A stretch of DNA of 39,016 bases, taken from NCBI GenBank assembly GCA_018699735.1, contig JABIRP010000212.1:1-39016 (forward strand), read 5' to 3'. Both the position numbers and the translations under genes were made by a program. Source of the stretch: Rhodospirillaceae bacterium. GTDB taxonomy: Bacteria > Pseudomonadota > Alphaproteobacteria > Thalassobaculales > Thalassobaculaceae. Within the stretch, counting starts at the first letter, position 1, and each line of letters opens with the position of its first letter. A model generated the notes under the pieces. The model saw nothing but the letters and a program-made list of their open reading frames with translations. It was not told the origin of the DNA and made no database searches. Shown here one piece after another: positions 29,623-37,593 of this stretch.

Positions 29623-30597
29623 ATGACGAAGAAGAAGGTTCTAGTAATCCAGCCGCTGCATCCGGACGGGATGGCGGTTCTCGAGGCCAGAGACGACATC
29701 GAAATCAAGGTCATCACTGAGTACGACGAAGAAACGCTGGTGCGAGAGGTCGCCGACGTGCACGGCATGACCGTGCGTGTGGCCAAGATCACACGCCGGG
29801 TGATAGAGGCGGCACCAAACCTGGAAGTTGTCGCCCGACACGGCGTCGGCTACGACGCGGTCGATCAGGCGGCCTTGAACGAGCGCGGCATCCCGCTCAC
29901 CGTGACGCCGCGGGCCAATGCGGTTTCCGTCGCCGAGCACGCTTTTGCATTCATGCTGGCACTGGGTAATCGGTTTGTCGCTCTCGACCGTGAGATGCGG
30001 ACCGGTAACTGGATGGCGCGCTCGGACCATGTCGCCATCGACCTGGAAGACAAGAACCTGCTGATCATCGGCTTCGGCCGCATTGGCACCCGGGTCGCCA
30101 AGCGCGCGCGTGCCTTCGATATGAAAGTCCATGTCTATGACCCTTACGTGCAGGCGAACGTGATCGAGGCCGCCGGCTGCGTGAACGTGACCGACCTGAG
30201 TGAGGCTCTGCCCGACATGGATGTCGTCACGCTGCACTGCCCGAAGAGCGAAGAAACGACAAACATTATTTCAGCTGCCGAACTGTCCGCGATGAAGAGT
30301 TCCGCCATGCTGATCAACTGCGCGCGCGGCGGGTTGATCAACGAGGAAGACCTCTACCGGGCCCTCAGCGATGGCGAAATAGCTGAAGCCGGGTTGGACG
30401 TTTTCGCGGTTGAGCCGGCGACCGCCGACAATCCGTTGTTTGAACTCGACAACGTGATGGTTTCTCCGCATACCGCAGGAAATTCGATCGAGGCGCTTCG
30501 CCGTATGGGCATGGACAGTGCGCAATGCGTGCTCGATGCCTTCGACGGCAAACTCACCCAAGACGTGGTCATCAACACTCAAGTTCTGAAAGCTTAA
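29623..30597 (+). CDS. D-2-hydroxyacid dehydrogenase (NAD-dependent)
   Basis: A 324-residue member of the D-isomer-specific 2-hydroxyacid dehydrogenase family. The Rossmann motif G-F-G-R-I-G near residues 150-155, the R-H-G-V-G-Y-D near 72-78, and the catalytic set Arg (I-N-C-A-R-G-G, near 232), Glu (V-F-A-V-E-P, near 261) and His (V-S-P-H-T-A-G, near 280) are all present. It interconverts a 2-keto acid and its D-2-hydroxyacid; serine-pathway (SerA) type and catabolic types share these motifs. No ACT domain follows, so it is the short, unregulated form. I chose ATG 29623 behind GCGGAG; the GTG at 29605 directly after the previous stop is less likely. It is co-transcribed with its neighbours. 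Confidence 0.92.
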   Translation: MTKKKVLVIQPLHPDGMAVLEARDDIEIKVITEYDEETLVREVADVHGMTVRVAKITRRVIEAAPNLEVVARHGVGYDAVDQAALNERGIPLTVTPRANAVSVAEHAFAFMLALGNRFVALDREMRTGNWMARSDHVAIDLEDKNLLIIGFGRIGTRVAKRARAFDMKVHVYDPYVQANVIEAAGCVNVTDLSEALPDMDVVTLHCPKSEETTNIISAAELSAMKSSAMLINCARGGLINEEDLYRALSDGEIAEAGLDVFAVEPATADNPLFELDNVMVSPHTAGNSIEALRRMGMDSAQCVLDAFDGKLTQDVVINTQVLKA

Positions 30598-30609
30598 GAG
30601 GTAGAGACA

Positions 30610-31362
30610 ATGAAGAACCGACTTCGCGAGACCTGGGCCGCCGGTAAACCGGCCGTCAACGGCTGGCTTTCCGTGCCAAGCACCGTCACCGCCGAAATCA
30701 GCGGCATGGCTGACTTCGACTCGCTGCTGATCGATGTGCAGCATGGATTGGTCGACTACCAGATGGCTCTGACCATGATGCAGGCGCTTTCCGGCAGTGA
30801 TGCGACACCGCTCGCCCGGGTGCCCTGGAACGAGCCTGGCATTATCATGAAATTGCTCGACGCGGGCGCTCTCGGTATCGTCTGCCCGATGATCAATACC
30901 CGGGCCGATGCCGAGAAGTTCGTCGGCGCCTGTACTTACGCGCCGGACGGCTATCGTAGTTCCGGGCCAACCCGAGCCGGGATGATCCACGCGGATTATC
31001 ACAACCAGGCCAATGCCAACATCGTTTCCATGGCCATGGTTGAAACCGTCGAAGCCTTGGAAAACGTGGACGAAATCGCCACAACCCCCGGCTTGACCGG
31101 CATCTATGTCGGCCCGAGCGACCTGGCAATTTCGATGGGTTTTCAACCGGGCCTCGATCGCAAAGAGCCGGAAATGGTCGCCGCAATCGATAAGATCCTG
31201 AGTGCCTGTAAGAATGCCAAGATTGTTCCAGGCCTGCATTGCATGACACCGGCCTATGCCAAGCAAATGTTTGCCAATGGCTTTCGCTTTGCCACGCTGG
31301 CATCAGACGTACGAATTTTCACCGCCGGCGTTAATGCAATTGTTGCTGAGGCGCGGAGCTAA
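30610..31362 (+). CDS. HpcH/HpaI-family class II aldolase
   Basis: A 250-residue metal-dependent pyruvate aldolase. L-I-D-V-Q-H-G near residues 40-46 carries the catalytic histidine, P-L-A-R-V-P-W near 66-72 the pyruvate-binding arginine, M-V-E-T-V-E-A-L near 143-150 the metal glutamate, and G-P-S-D-L-A-I-S-M-G near 168-177 the metal aspartate. The family cleaves 4-hydroxy-2-keto acids (for example 2-keto-3-deoxy-rhamnonate or 4-hydroxy-2-oxo-heptanedioate) to pyruvate and an aldehyde. The exact substrate is unknown. AGAGGTAGAG lies just before the ATG. It sits 12 bases after the dehydrogenase gene and 156 bases before the Ldh gene; that gap has one CCCCGGA/TCCGGGG stem (31391-31397 and 31414-31420). 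Confidence 0.93.
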   Translation: MKNRLRETWAAGKPAVNGWLSVPSTVTAEISGMADFDSLLIDVQHGLVDYQMALTMMQALSGSDATPLARVPWNEPGIIMKLLDAGALGIVCPMINTRADAEKFVGACTYAPDGYRSSGPTRAGMIHADYHNQANANIVSMAMVETVEALENVDEIATTPGLTGIYVGPSDLAISMGFQPGLDRKEPEMVAAIDKILSACKNAKIVPGLHCMTPAYAKQMFANGFRFATLASDVRIFTAGVNAIVAEARS

Positions 31363-31518
31363 AGCGCATTCGGTCGTTATGATGTCCGCTCCCCGGAAGT
31401 TGCGTCGCGGCTATCCGGGGCCTCGAAGGGCCGGCACCACGACGATTGATCGAGGTCCCGGCTCTCCCGATGGTCGGCCGGGAAGCGGCGAAAAAAATTT
31501 ACTGGGAGAACACGTTAA

Positions 31519-32652
31519 ATGAGTTCCGTTAGACACGAGGGCGGCGAAGCATTCGTCGCCGCCGACGCTATGCAACGATTGGCAACCGCCACGTTCGAGA
31601 AGGCCGGTTGCTCGACGGCAGAGGCTGAACGCATCGCCACCCGCCTCTCCGGCGCCAATCTGCGTGGCCACGACAGCCACGGCGTTATACGGATCCCGCG
31701 CTACGTGCAGTGGATTGTCGAGGGCAAACAACTCCCCGACCAGACCATCACGCTTGAGAGCGAAAACGAGGTGATGGCGATCGTCGACGGCAATTTCGGC
31801 TTTGGCCAGACCGTTGGCGAGCAAGCCGTTGACCTCGGCATCAAGAAGGCCAAGAACCACGGCATCGCGGTTGTCGGGCTGAAGAACGCTGGCCATCTTG
31901 GGCGTATAGGCGACTGGGCCGAGCGCGCGGCGGCAGCCGGTCTTGTCTCCATCCACATGGTCAACGTGCGCGGCAGCCTGATCGTTGCCCCGTTCGGCGG
32001 TATCGACCGGCGCGGCAGCACGTCTCCGTTTTGTGCCGGCATCCCCTTGCCAGGCGAAACACCAATCATTCTCGACATGGCGACGTCGACCGTAGCCGAG
32101 GGCAAGGCGTTGGTAGCGCTCAGGGGCGGCAAGCCCTTGCCGGAGGGCTCATTGGTAACTGGAGACGGTGAGTTGACCGCCGACCCGCGCCCGCTTTATG
32201 GCGACGAAGAGCCAGGCGCCTATCCGGACCCGAACAAGGGCCCCGGCGCGCTCACCACCTTCGGATTGCACAAGGGCTCGGGCCTAAATTTCCTGATGGA
32301 GATGATGGCGGGCGCCCTTACCGGCTCCGGCACAGCGGGTGCTCTCGGCGAGGATACGCGCCGATTCTGTAACGGAATGCTGTCAATCTACATGGATCCG
32401 GCAACATTCCACGCTGACGATTATTTCGCGGCGGAGGTCAAATCCTACGTCGAATTCGTCAAGAGCTCTCGACCGACCGAAGCCGGTGGCGAGGTTCTGG
32501 TGCCGGGCGAGAAAGAGCAACACATGATGGCCAAGCGCACCAAATCCGGCCTACCACTTTCGGAGGAGACCTGGGGCGATATCGTCGAAGCCGCACGAGC
32601 AGTCGGCCATTCCGAGGCGGAGATTGAGGCCCTGCTTGGAGCGAAACCCTAG
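31519..32652 (+). CDS. Ldh-family (malate/L-lactate/ureidoglycolate) oxidoreductase
   Basis: A 377-residue NAD(P)-dependent dehydrogenase of the LDH2/MDH2 fold, which is unrelated to classic lactate dehydrogenase. N-L-R-G-H-D-S-H-G-V-I-R-I-P-R-Y near residues 48-63 carries the catalytic histidine, and G-N-F-G-F-G-Q near 93, G-H-L-G-R-I-G near 125 and D-M-A-T-S-T-V-A-E-G-K near 187 bind the cofactor or substrate. Such enzymes oxidise 2-hydroxyacids, including sugar-acid derivatives. GGGAGAACACG precedes the ATG. With the aldolase and the D-2-hydroxyacid dehydrogenase it gives this cluster oxidoreductases acting on both stereo-types of hydroxyacids. Its exact substrate is unknown. Confidence 0.9.
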   Translation: MSSVRHEGGEAFVAADAMQRLATATFEKAGCSTAEAERIATRLSGANLRGHDSHGVIRIPRYVQWIVEGKQLPDQTITLESENEVMAIVDGNFGFGQTVGEQAVDLGIKKAKNHGIAVVGLKNAGHLGRIGDWAERAAAAGLVSIHMVNVRGSLIVAPFGGIDRRGSTSPFCAGIPLPGETPIILDMATSTVAEGKALVALRGGKPLPEGSLVTGDGELTADPRPLYGDEEPGAYPDPNKGPGALTTFGLHKGSGLNFLMEMMAGALTGSGTAGALGEDTRRFCNGMLSIYMDPATFHADDYFAAEVKSYVEFVKSSRPTEAGGEVLVPGEKEQHMMAKRTKSGLPLSEETWGDIVEAARAVGHSEAEIEALLGAKP

Positions 32653-32722
32653 AGTATTCCCGTATATCCAATACGCGTAAGTGCGAATTGAGGAAGGATC
32701 GGCGCACGTCCAAACTAATCGA

Positions 32723-33325
32723 ATGGAAACGACACTCCGATCGAAGCAGGATTTGTCTGTGGTAAACCCGCCGGCCAGTCCTGCCGATTCGCAACACACG
32801 TTCGATACACCGGACACTCGGGAGTTCCTGGGGTATTGGAACTCGCTTCCAAAGTTTGGCCTGATCCCGTCACGCCGGGATTTCGATCCAGCCGAAGTCA
32901 AACACCTGCTTCCGAAGATTGTGATCCACCAAGTGATCTCTGCCGAAATGGTGAAGGTTCGCTTGGCGGGAACGGAGGTCGTGTTCGGCTATGGCAGAGA
33001 TATCACGGGCGAAAACTACTTGGATTTTGTTGCCCCCGAGCGGCGCGCGCAAGCGTTTCGATCAATCGAATTGCTTCACACCCAACCATGCGGCATGAAA
33101 GTGCGCCTGATAAAAACCCGGCGCTCTGGCGTGGCATTTCTCAATGAGACCGTGGCATTGCCGATGCGCAACGACGCCGGGGTGGCAAACCTCGTCTATT
33201 ATGTCTCCGCCGATGTCTTCACTCCGCACCTCACCGACGCCACCACCGATCATCTTGAGCGGATCGGTGTCGATCATCGGGCCTTCATCGATATCGGAGC
33301 GGGGATCCCGGACTTTCCGTGTTGA
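32723..33325 (+). CDS. PAS-domain protein (PF07310 type)
   Basis: A roughly 200-residue single-domain PAS protein of the alphaproteobacterial PAS_5 kind. F-L-G-Y-W-N-S-L-P-K-F-G-L-I-P-S-R-R-D-F-D-P near residues 34-55 and L-P-K-I-V-I-H-Q-V near 61-69 open the domain; V-V-F-G-Y-G-R-D-I-T-G near 86-96 and the terminal V-Y-Y-V-S-A-D-V-F complete it. There is no kinase, cyclase or DNA-binding part, so output, ligand and partner are unknown. These proteins are numerous in Rhodospirillales. The start is uncertain: neither ATG 32723 nor GTG 32681 has a clear Shine-Dalgarno. It converges on rpmF and ends at a shared terminator. Confidence 0.8.
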   Translation: METTLRSKQDLSVVNPPASPADSQHTFDTPDTREFLGYWNSLPKFGLIPSRRDFDPAEVKHLLPKIVIHQVISAEMVKVRLAGTEVVFGYGRDITGENYLDFVAPERRAQAFRSIELLHTQPCGMKVRLIKTRRSGVAFLNETVALPMRNDAGVANLVYYVSADVFTPHLTDATTDHLERIGVDHRAFIDIGAGIPDFPC

Positions 33326-33339
33326 CGAGATCGAAAGCG

Positions 33340-33366
33340 AAAAACCCCGCCGAAACGGGGTCTTTT
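33340..33366. terminator. Bidirectional terminator between PAS gene and rpmF
   Basis: CCCCG (33345-33349) pairs with CGGGG (33356-33360) around CCGAAA. TCTTTT follows on the plus strand, and AAAAA before the stem gives TTTTT after it on the minus strand, so it can stop transcripts from both convergent genes. Confidence 0.8.
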
Positions 33367-33417
33367 AATTCATCTTTCCAAGCCTAAGCCCAAACCCAAA
33401 CACAGGCCTAATCGCGC

Positions 33418-33603
33418 TTAGAGTTGATCTTTCACCTTAAGCACTTGGCGACCGCGATACATTCCGGTCTTCAGATCAATGTGGTGCGGACGGTGCAACT
33501 CGCCAGTATCGGGGCTCTCAACATAAGTGTCGGAGCGCAACCGGTCGTGCCCACGGCGCATGCCTCGCTTGGAGGGGGTGGTTTTTCTCTTCGGTACGGC
33601 CAT
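33418..33603 (-). CDS. rpmF: 50S ribosomal protein L32
   Basis: The 61-residue protein is a full-length alphaproteobacterial L32: [17 protein letters not shown] at the start, then G-E-L-H-R-P-H-H-I and Y-R-G-R-Q-V at the end. The cysteine zinc motif of some L32 proteins is absent, as is normal in this class (zinc-free type). It is a small protein of the large ribosomal subunit near the peptidyl-transferase entry. The usual plsX-fabH neighbours are not next to it here. It has its own promoter upstream at 33682-33710 and GAGGAAC before its ATG. Confidence 0.97.
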   Translation of the reverse strand: MAVPKRKTTPSKRGMRRGHDRLRSDTYVESPDTGELHRPHHIDLKTGMYRGRQVLKVKDQL

Positions 33604-33681
33604 AACTCTTGTTCCTCGCGTTCGGCCCTGCTAGGGGATCAATTCCGCCGGTGCAGCGCGCGCGTGACTGTTCGGGGCGGT

Positions 33682-33710
33682 TTATTAGTGTCTTTTCCGA
33701 CGCGTGGCAA
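33682..33710 (-). promoter_or_regulatory. rpmF: Sigma-70 promoter of rpmF
   Basis: On the minus strand TTGCCA (33710-33705) and TAATAA (33687-33682) are exactly 17 bases apart, followed by a GC-rich discriminator (ACCGCCCCG). This is the layout of strong, growth-rate- and ppGpp-controlled ribosomal-protein promoters. Predicted transcription begins near 33675, about 70 bases before the start codon. Confidence 0.6.
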
Positions 33711-33731
33711 GCGAAACCTGGGTCCAAAACC

Positions 33732-34577
33732 ATGCCCGTTTTAACAGAATTGGCGCCACGCCCAGTCTTTCTCATCAATGGGATGCATAAGACTGGAACA
33801 ACGTGGTTACAACGCATTCTCGATGCCCATCCAGACATGCAGTGCCGAGCCGAGGACCAGTTCGTCAAGATCTCCGACCCCCTCATGAAATTATTTCATG
33901 ACTATAACCAAATCATCTATGTCGCAGATGCCGAACGAGACGCCCAAGGCACAACTGCTTTCGATCGCGAGGATGCCTATTCGACTTATTTTTTCATGGT
34001 TCGACTGGCCCTCGCAAAGGCACCGCCAAGTCTCGGTTGGTCCGGCATCAAGGACAACCTTATAAACCCAGACTCCTTCCTACAATTCATTCCCAATGCA
34101 CGGGTCGTACACATCCTTCGAGACCCCCGGGACCTGGTGGTTTCGTCCTGGGCCTCGGATCGGCGATTGACTGGTGAGGCAGGTAATGAATGGACGCATC
34201 CGCACGATGAACACATCGCTGATGTTTTCAGACTTTGGTCCAAATTCGCATCCGCTGTGCTGGCACGCGTCAAATCGGATAAAGACCGGGTGCGATTTGT
34301 CCGTTACGAAGATCTATATCAAGATTTTTATGCAACGGTTTCCGCACTCTACGCCTTTTTTGGTGTCGATAACGATGCGCAAACAGTCGCCGATGTTCGC
34401 ACGGAAACCGACTTTTCCCGCCTCTCCAAAGGGCGGAAGCCCGGCGAGGAAGACCCGAACAGCTTTTTCCGAAAAGGCATTGCCGGTGATTGGGTAAATG
34501 CATTGGATCCCGCAAGCATCGCTGGCCATGTAGATGAGCACGGCGATCTGATGCGGAACTGTGGCTACCTTAAGTAA
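33732..34577 (+). CDS. Sulfotransferase-family protein
   Basis: A 281-residue PAPS-dependent sulfotransferase. The 5'-phosphosulfate loop H-K-T-G-T-T-W-L-Q is near residues 19-27, and the 3'-phosphate motif R-D-P-R-D-L-V-V-S-S-W near 127-137. The G-x-x-G-x-x-K late motif is replaced by a K-G-I-A-G-D-W-V-N stretch near 256-264, also usual for this family. It moves sulfate to a hydroxyl or amine of an unknown small molecule, glycan or lipid. I set the start at the ATG at 33732, where homology begins; the frame upstream starts at a TTG overlapping the rpmF promoter. It converges on the pccA gene with a 12-base gap, and no sulfation gene set is near. Confidence 0.87.
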   Translation: MPVLTELAPRPVFLINGMHKTGTTWLQRILDAHPDMQCRAEDQFVKISDPLMKLFHDYNQIIYVADAERDAQGTTAFDREDAYSTYFFMVRLALAKAPPSLGWSGIKDNLINPDSFLQFIPNARVVHILRDPRDLVVSSWASDRRLTGEAGNEWTHPHDEHIADVFRLWSKFASAVLARVKSDKDRVRFVRYEDLYQDFYATVSALYAFFGVDNDAQTVADVRTETDFSRLSKGRKPGEEDPNSFFRKGIAGDWVNALDPASIAGHVDEHGDLMRNCGYLK

Positions 34578-34589
34578 CTTAGGTCGCCC

Positions 34590-36587
34590 CTATTCGAACT
34601 CGATGATCGGTTGATCGACGGCAAGGCTTGAACCTGCCGATGCGTGAATTTTGGCGACAGTGCCATCCCGTTCGGCGCGCATGACGTTTTCCATCTTCAT
34701 CGCCTCGACCACTGCCAATTCCTGACCCGCTTTGATCGGCTCGCCCTCGCCAACAGCAACGGAAACCAGCAAACCTGGCATCGGCGAGAGCAGGAAGCGG
34801 GACATGTCCGGCGCCTCCTTGATGGGCATCTTCGCCAGCATCTCGGAAAATCGCGGCGGCGAGACCAGCAGTTTCATTCGGCAACCGCCGTGAGAGACAG
34901 CGTACCGGATCCCGTCACGCTCAATCTGTATCGTGACGCTTTCACCGTTGATTGTTCCATCAAACAGCCATTCGGTCGCCTCAATCCGCCCACGAATTTC
35001 GTAGCGAGAGCCATTGATCGATACATCATAACCATCACCATCGAGGACCGAAGAAACTTCCGCTTGATGGGTCTCGTCGTTTTCTCGCAGGATAAATTTA
35101 GCCGCCACCTGCAAGGGTCGAGCCTTGCTCATCGCCGCCGAGCCGATCATGGCACCGCGCTCACCACTGCGGCGCTCATGCGCAACCGCCAGAGCCCGCA
35201 TGGCATTCCTGCGATCGATCGGAAGATCAGCCCCTTTGAAACCGTCGGTAAACTCGGTTTCGATGAAATCGGTTGAGAGACGGCCTTCGATGAAACGTGG
35301 GTGCGCCATAACCGCCGAAAGAAACGCCACATTGTGCCCCACACCCTTGATGCGGTAGCGATCAAGCGCGTCGCTCATTGCGGCAATCGCCGACAGTCGG
35401 TCCTCGCCATAGGTCACCAGTTTGGCGATCATGGGATCATAGAACATCGAGATCTCGGCACCTTCGTAGACACCCGTGTCGACCCGGACGGTATCACTCT
35501 GCTGTGGCTCGTTCAGACGGATCAGACGCCCGGTGGACGGCAGGAAATTGCGCTCCGGGTCTTCGGCATAGACCCGGGACTCCATCGCCCAGCCGGTCAA
35601 CGTCACATCATCCTGACCCAAGCTCAGGCTCTCACCGGCGGCAACCCGGATCATCTGCTCAACCAGATCCAATCCGGTCACAAGCTCGGTTACCGGATGC
35701 TCGACCTGCAGACGGGTATTCATTTCCAGGAAATAGAAATTTCGGTCTCGATCAACGATGAATTCAACTGTGCCGGCCGAGCGATAGTCCACCGCCTTGG
35801 CAAGAGCCACCGCCTGTTCGCCCATCGATTTGCGGGTCGCCTCGTCCATGAACGGGCTCGGCGCTTCCTCAATCACCTTCTGGTGGCGTCGCTGGATCGA
35901 ACATTCACGCTCACCGAGATAGATCGTATTGCCTTGGGCATCCGCCAAGACCTGGATCTCAATGTGTCTCGGTTCCTCGATAAATTTCTCAATGAAAACC
36001 CGATCGTCACCGAAACTTGAGCGCGCTTCGTTCATCGCCGAGCGGAAGCCCTCGCGGGCCTCATCGTCGCTTCGCGCCACCCGCATGCCCTTACCGCCGC
36101 CACCAGCCGACGCCTTGATCATGATCGGATAACCGATATCGGCCGCGACCTTCAGAACCTCCGCTTCATCCTCCAGCACGCCGAGATATCCCGGCACCGT
36201 GCTGACTCCCGCCTCATGGGCGAGTTTCTTGGATTCGATCTTATCGCCCATCGCCGCGATGGCGCGCTGACCCGGCCCGATGAAAGCGACACCCTCCGCC
36301 TCCAACGCTTTGGCAAAGGCTTGGTTCTCCGAGAGGAAGCCGTAACCTGGATGCACCGCCTCGGCCCCAGTCTCGCGAATGGCGGCCAGGATGTTGTCGA
36401 TGACGAGATAGCTTTCGGCCGAAGCGGCGGGGCCGATTGCGATTGCCTCGTCCGCCATGCGCACATGCAGCGCGTCGGCATCCGCTTCAGAGTAAACTGC
36501 GACTGTGGCAATGCCCATGCGTTTTGCGGTTCGCATCACGCGGCAGGCGATTTCGCCTCTATTGGCGATAAGGATCTTCTTGAACAT
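34590..36587 (-). CDS. pccA: Propionyl-CoA (acetyl-CoA) carboxylase alpha subunit
   Basis: A 665-residue biotin enzyme: biotin carboxylase domain with ATP-grasp (about 1-450; G-Y-G-F-L-S-E-N near 80, the glycine-rich K-A-S-A-G-G-G-G-K-G-M near 159-169, E-M-N-T-R-L-Q-V-E-H near 287-296), a BT-type linker (about 500-600) and a C-terminal biotinyl domain with the biotinylated lysine in V-V-E-A-M-K-M-E-N near 630. The L-S-T-D-F-I region and linker fit PccA rather than acetyl-CoA carboxylase AccC. It forms D-methylmalonyl-CoA from propionyl-CoA with a beta subunit PccB, which is not in this window. Propionyl-CoA is the expected end product of methyl-branched and odd-chain acids, which fits the catabolic operon 8 kb away. 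It is divergent from the EamA gene. Confidence 0.93.
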   Translation of the reverse strand: MFKKILIANRGEIACRVMRTAKRMGIATVAVYSEADADALHVRMADEAIAIGPAASAESYLVIDNILAAIRETGAEAVHPGYGFLSENQAFAKALEAEGVAFIGPGQRAIAAMGDKIESKKLAHEAGVSTVPGYLGVLEDEAEVLKVAADIGYPIMIKASAGGGGKGMRVARSDDEAREGFRSAMNEARSSFGDDRVFIEKFIEEPRHIEIQVLADAQGNTIYLGERECSIQRRHQKVIEEAPSPFMDEATRKSMGEQAVALAKAVDYRSAGTVEFIVDRDRNFYFLEMNTRLQVEHPVTELVTGLDLVEQMIRVAAGESLSLGQDDVTLTGWAMESRVYAEDPERNFLPSTGRLIRLNEPQQSDTVRVDTGVYEGAEISMFYDPMIAKLVTYGEDRLSAIAAMSDALDRYRIKGVGHNVAFLSAVMAHPRFIEGRLSTDFIETEFTDGFKGADLPIDRRNAMRALAVAHERRSGERGAMIGSAAMSKARPLQVAAKFILRENDETHQAEVSSVLDGDGYDVSINGSRYEIRGRIEATEWLFDGTINGESVTIQIERDGIRYAVSHGGCRMKLLVSPPRFSEMLAKMPIKEAPDMSRFLLSPMPGLLVSVAVGEGEPIKAGQELAVVEAMKMENVMRAERDGTVAKIHASAGSSLAVDQPIIEFE

Positions 36588-36660
36588 TCCGAAAATTAGC
36601 CGAGGCCAAGACCTCCGGCAACACTTCCCTCATACGCCTCACCCGTGCTATCGCCAGGCC

Positions 36661-37593
36661 ATGACCGACGCCCGCCCTAAAACCCGCTCCGAGAGCTTAC
36701 CCGCCGCCGCCATGGCGGTCTCTGCCATCCTCTGGGGGCTGTGGTGGATGCCGTTGCGGTGGTTGGCGAGCTTTGGCCTGGACGGGCCGACAATGAACGC
36801 GGCTCTCTACGGCGTTCTAATGCTGGTTCTGCTACCGCTCGTATGGCACCGCCGTCGGGCATTGCGAGCGAACGGGGCCGGGTTGCTGATAACCGGGGCC
36901 GTCTTCGCGATTGCCATTACCTCGTGGAATACCGGGATCGTCATCGGTGAGGTGGTGCGGGTGACGTTGCTGTTCTATCTGGCTCCGGTGTGGGCTAGCC
37001 TCGTCGGCCATTTCTTTCTCGGCCAACGTCTGACACCCGTCCGAATTGCCGCGATCGCAATCGGTCTTGGCGGTGCAGCCATTCTGCTTGGCGGCGGGAC
37101 CAGTTTACCGGTACCGAGCAGTGCTGGAGAGTGGCTCGGCCTTCTGGGCGGCGTGTTCTTCGCACTCTCGCTTGTCGCCGCACATCGCCTACCCGAGCCA
37201 ACGGCCAACGACTACACCATCGTGACCACGCTTTGCGCGGCCGTCCTCACCTTCGCTGTCTTGCCGTTTTTTGGCGAGCCAGAGGCCCTTGCGATGAATT
37301 GGGAGGTGCTCCGCGCTACCGCACTGGTCGCCGTTTTCGGGCTCTTGCCGATTACCTGGATCTTCTTCTGGGGCTGTCGCGCGATCGAGCCAGGCCGCGC
37401 CAGCCTCATCCTCCTCTTGGAAGTCGCGGTTACAGCAATTTCAGCCGCTCTCCTGGCGGGAGAGCCGTTTGGTTGGCCGGAAGCCATCGGCTGTTTGATG
37501 ATTGCCGGCGCCGGCGCGCTCGAGGGATTGCTAGCGTTGATCCGGAGAGCCAGTCTCAAGAGTGCTAGCCATCAAGCCGGCCCCGTGGATTGA
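36661..37593 (+). CDS. EamA-family (DMT) transporter
   Basis: A 310-residue, about ten-helix membrane protein with two EamA repeats (residues 14-140 and 155-295). Helix-bordering marks such as W-G-L-W-W-M-P-L-R-W-L near 23-33 and E-V-V-R-V-T-L-L-F-Y-L-A-P-V-W near 95-109 match an exporter subgroup different from the EamA gene at 2263. The N-terminal start ATG 36661 is used because the open frame upstream would overlap pccA. It lies 73 bases from the divergent pccA start, so the two may share control. Its last 29 bases overlap the end of the nlpD-like gene on the other strand. Substrate is unknown. Confidence 0.85.
   Translation: MTDARPKTRSESLPAAAMAVSAILWGLWWMPLRWLASFGLDGPTMNAALYGVLMLVLLPLVWHRRRALRANGAGLLITGAVFAIAITSWNTGIVIGEVVRVTLLFYLAPVWASLVGHFFLGQRLTPVRIAAIAIGLGGAAILLGGGTSLPVPSSAGEWLGLLGGVFFALSLVAAHRLPEPTANDYTIVTTLCAAVLTFAVLPFFGEPEALAMNWEVLRATALVAVFGLLPITWIFFWGCRAIEPGRASLILLLEVAVTAISAALLAGEPFGWPEAIGCLMIAGAGALEGLLALIRRASLKSASHQAGPVD

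Noticed and set aside
30271-31266. 331-residue minus-strand frame across the dehydrogenase and aldolase genes
   Set aside because: It covers two genes with well-kept catalytic motifs on the plus strand and reads as His/Gly-rich low-information sequence.
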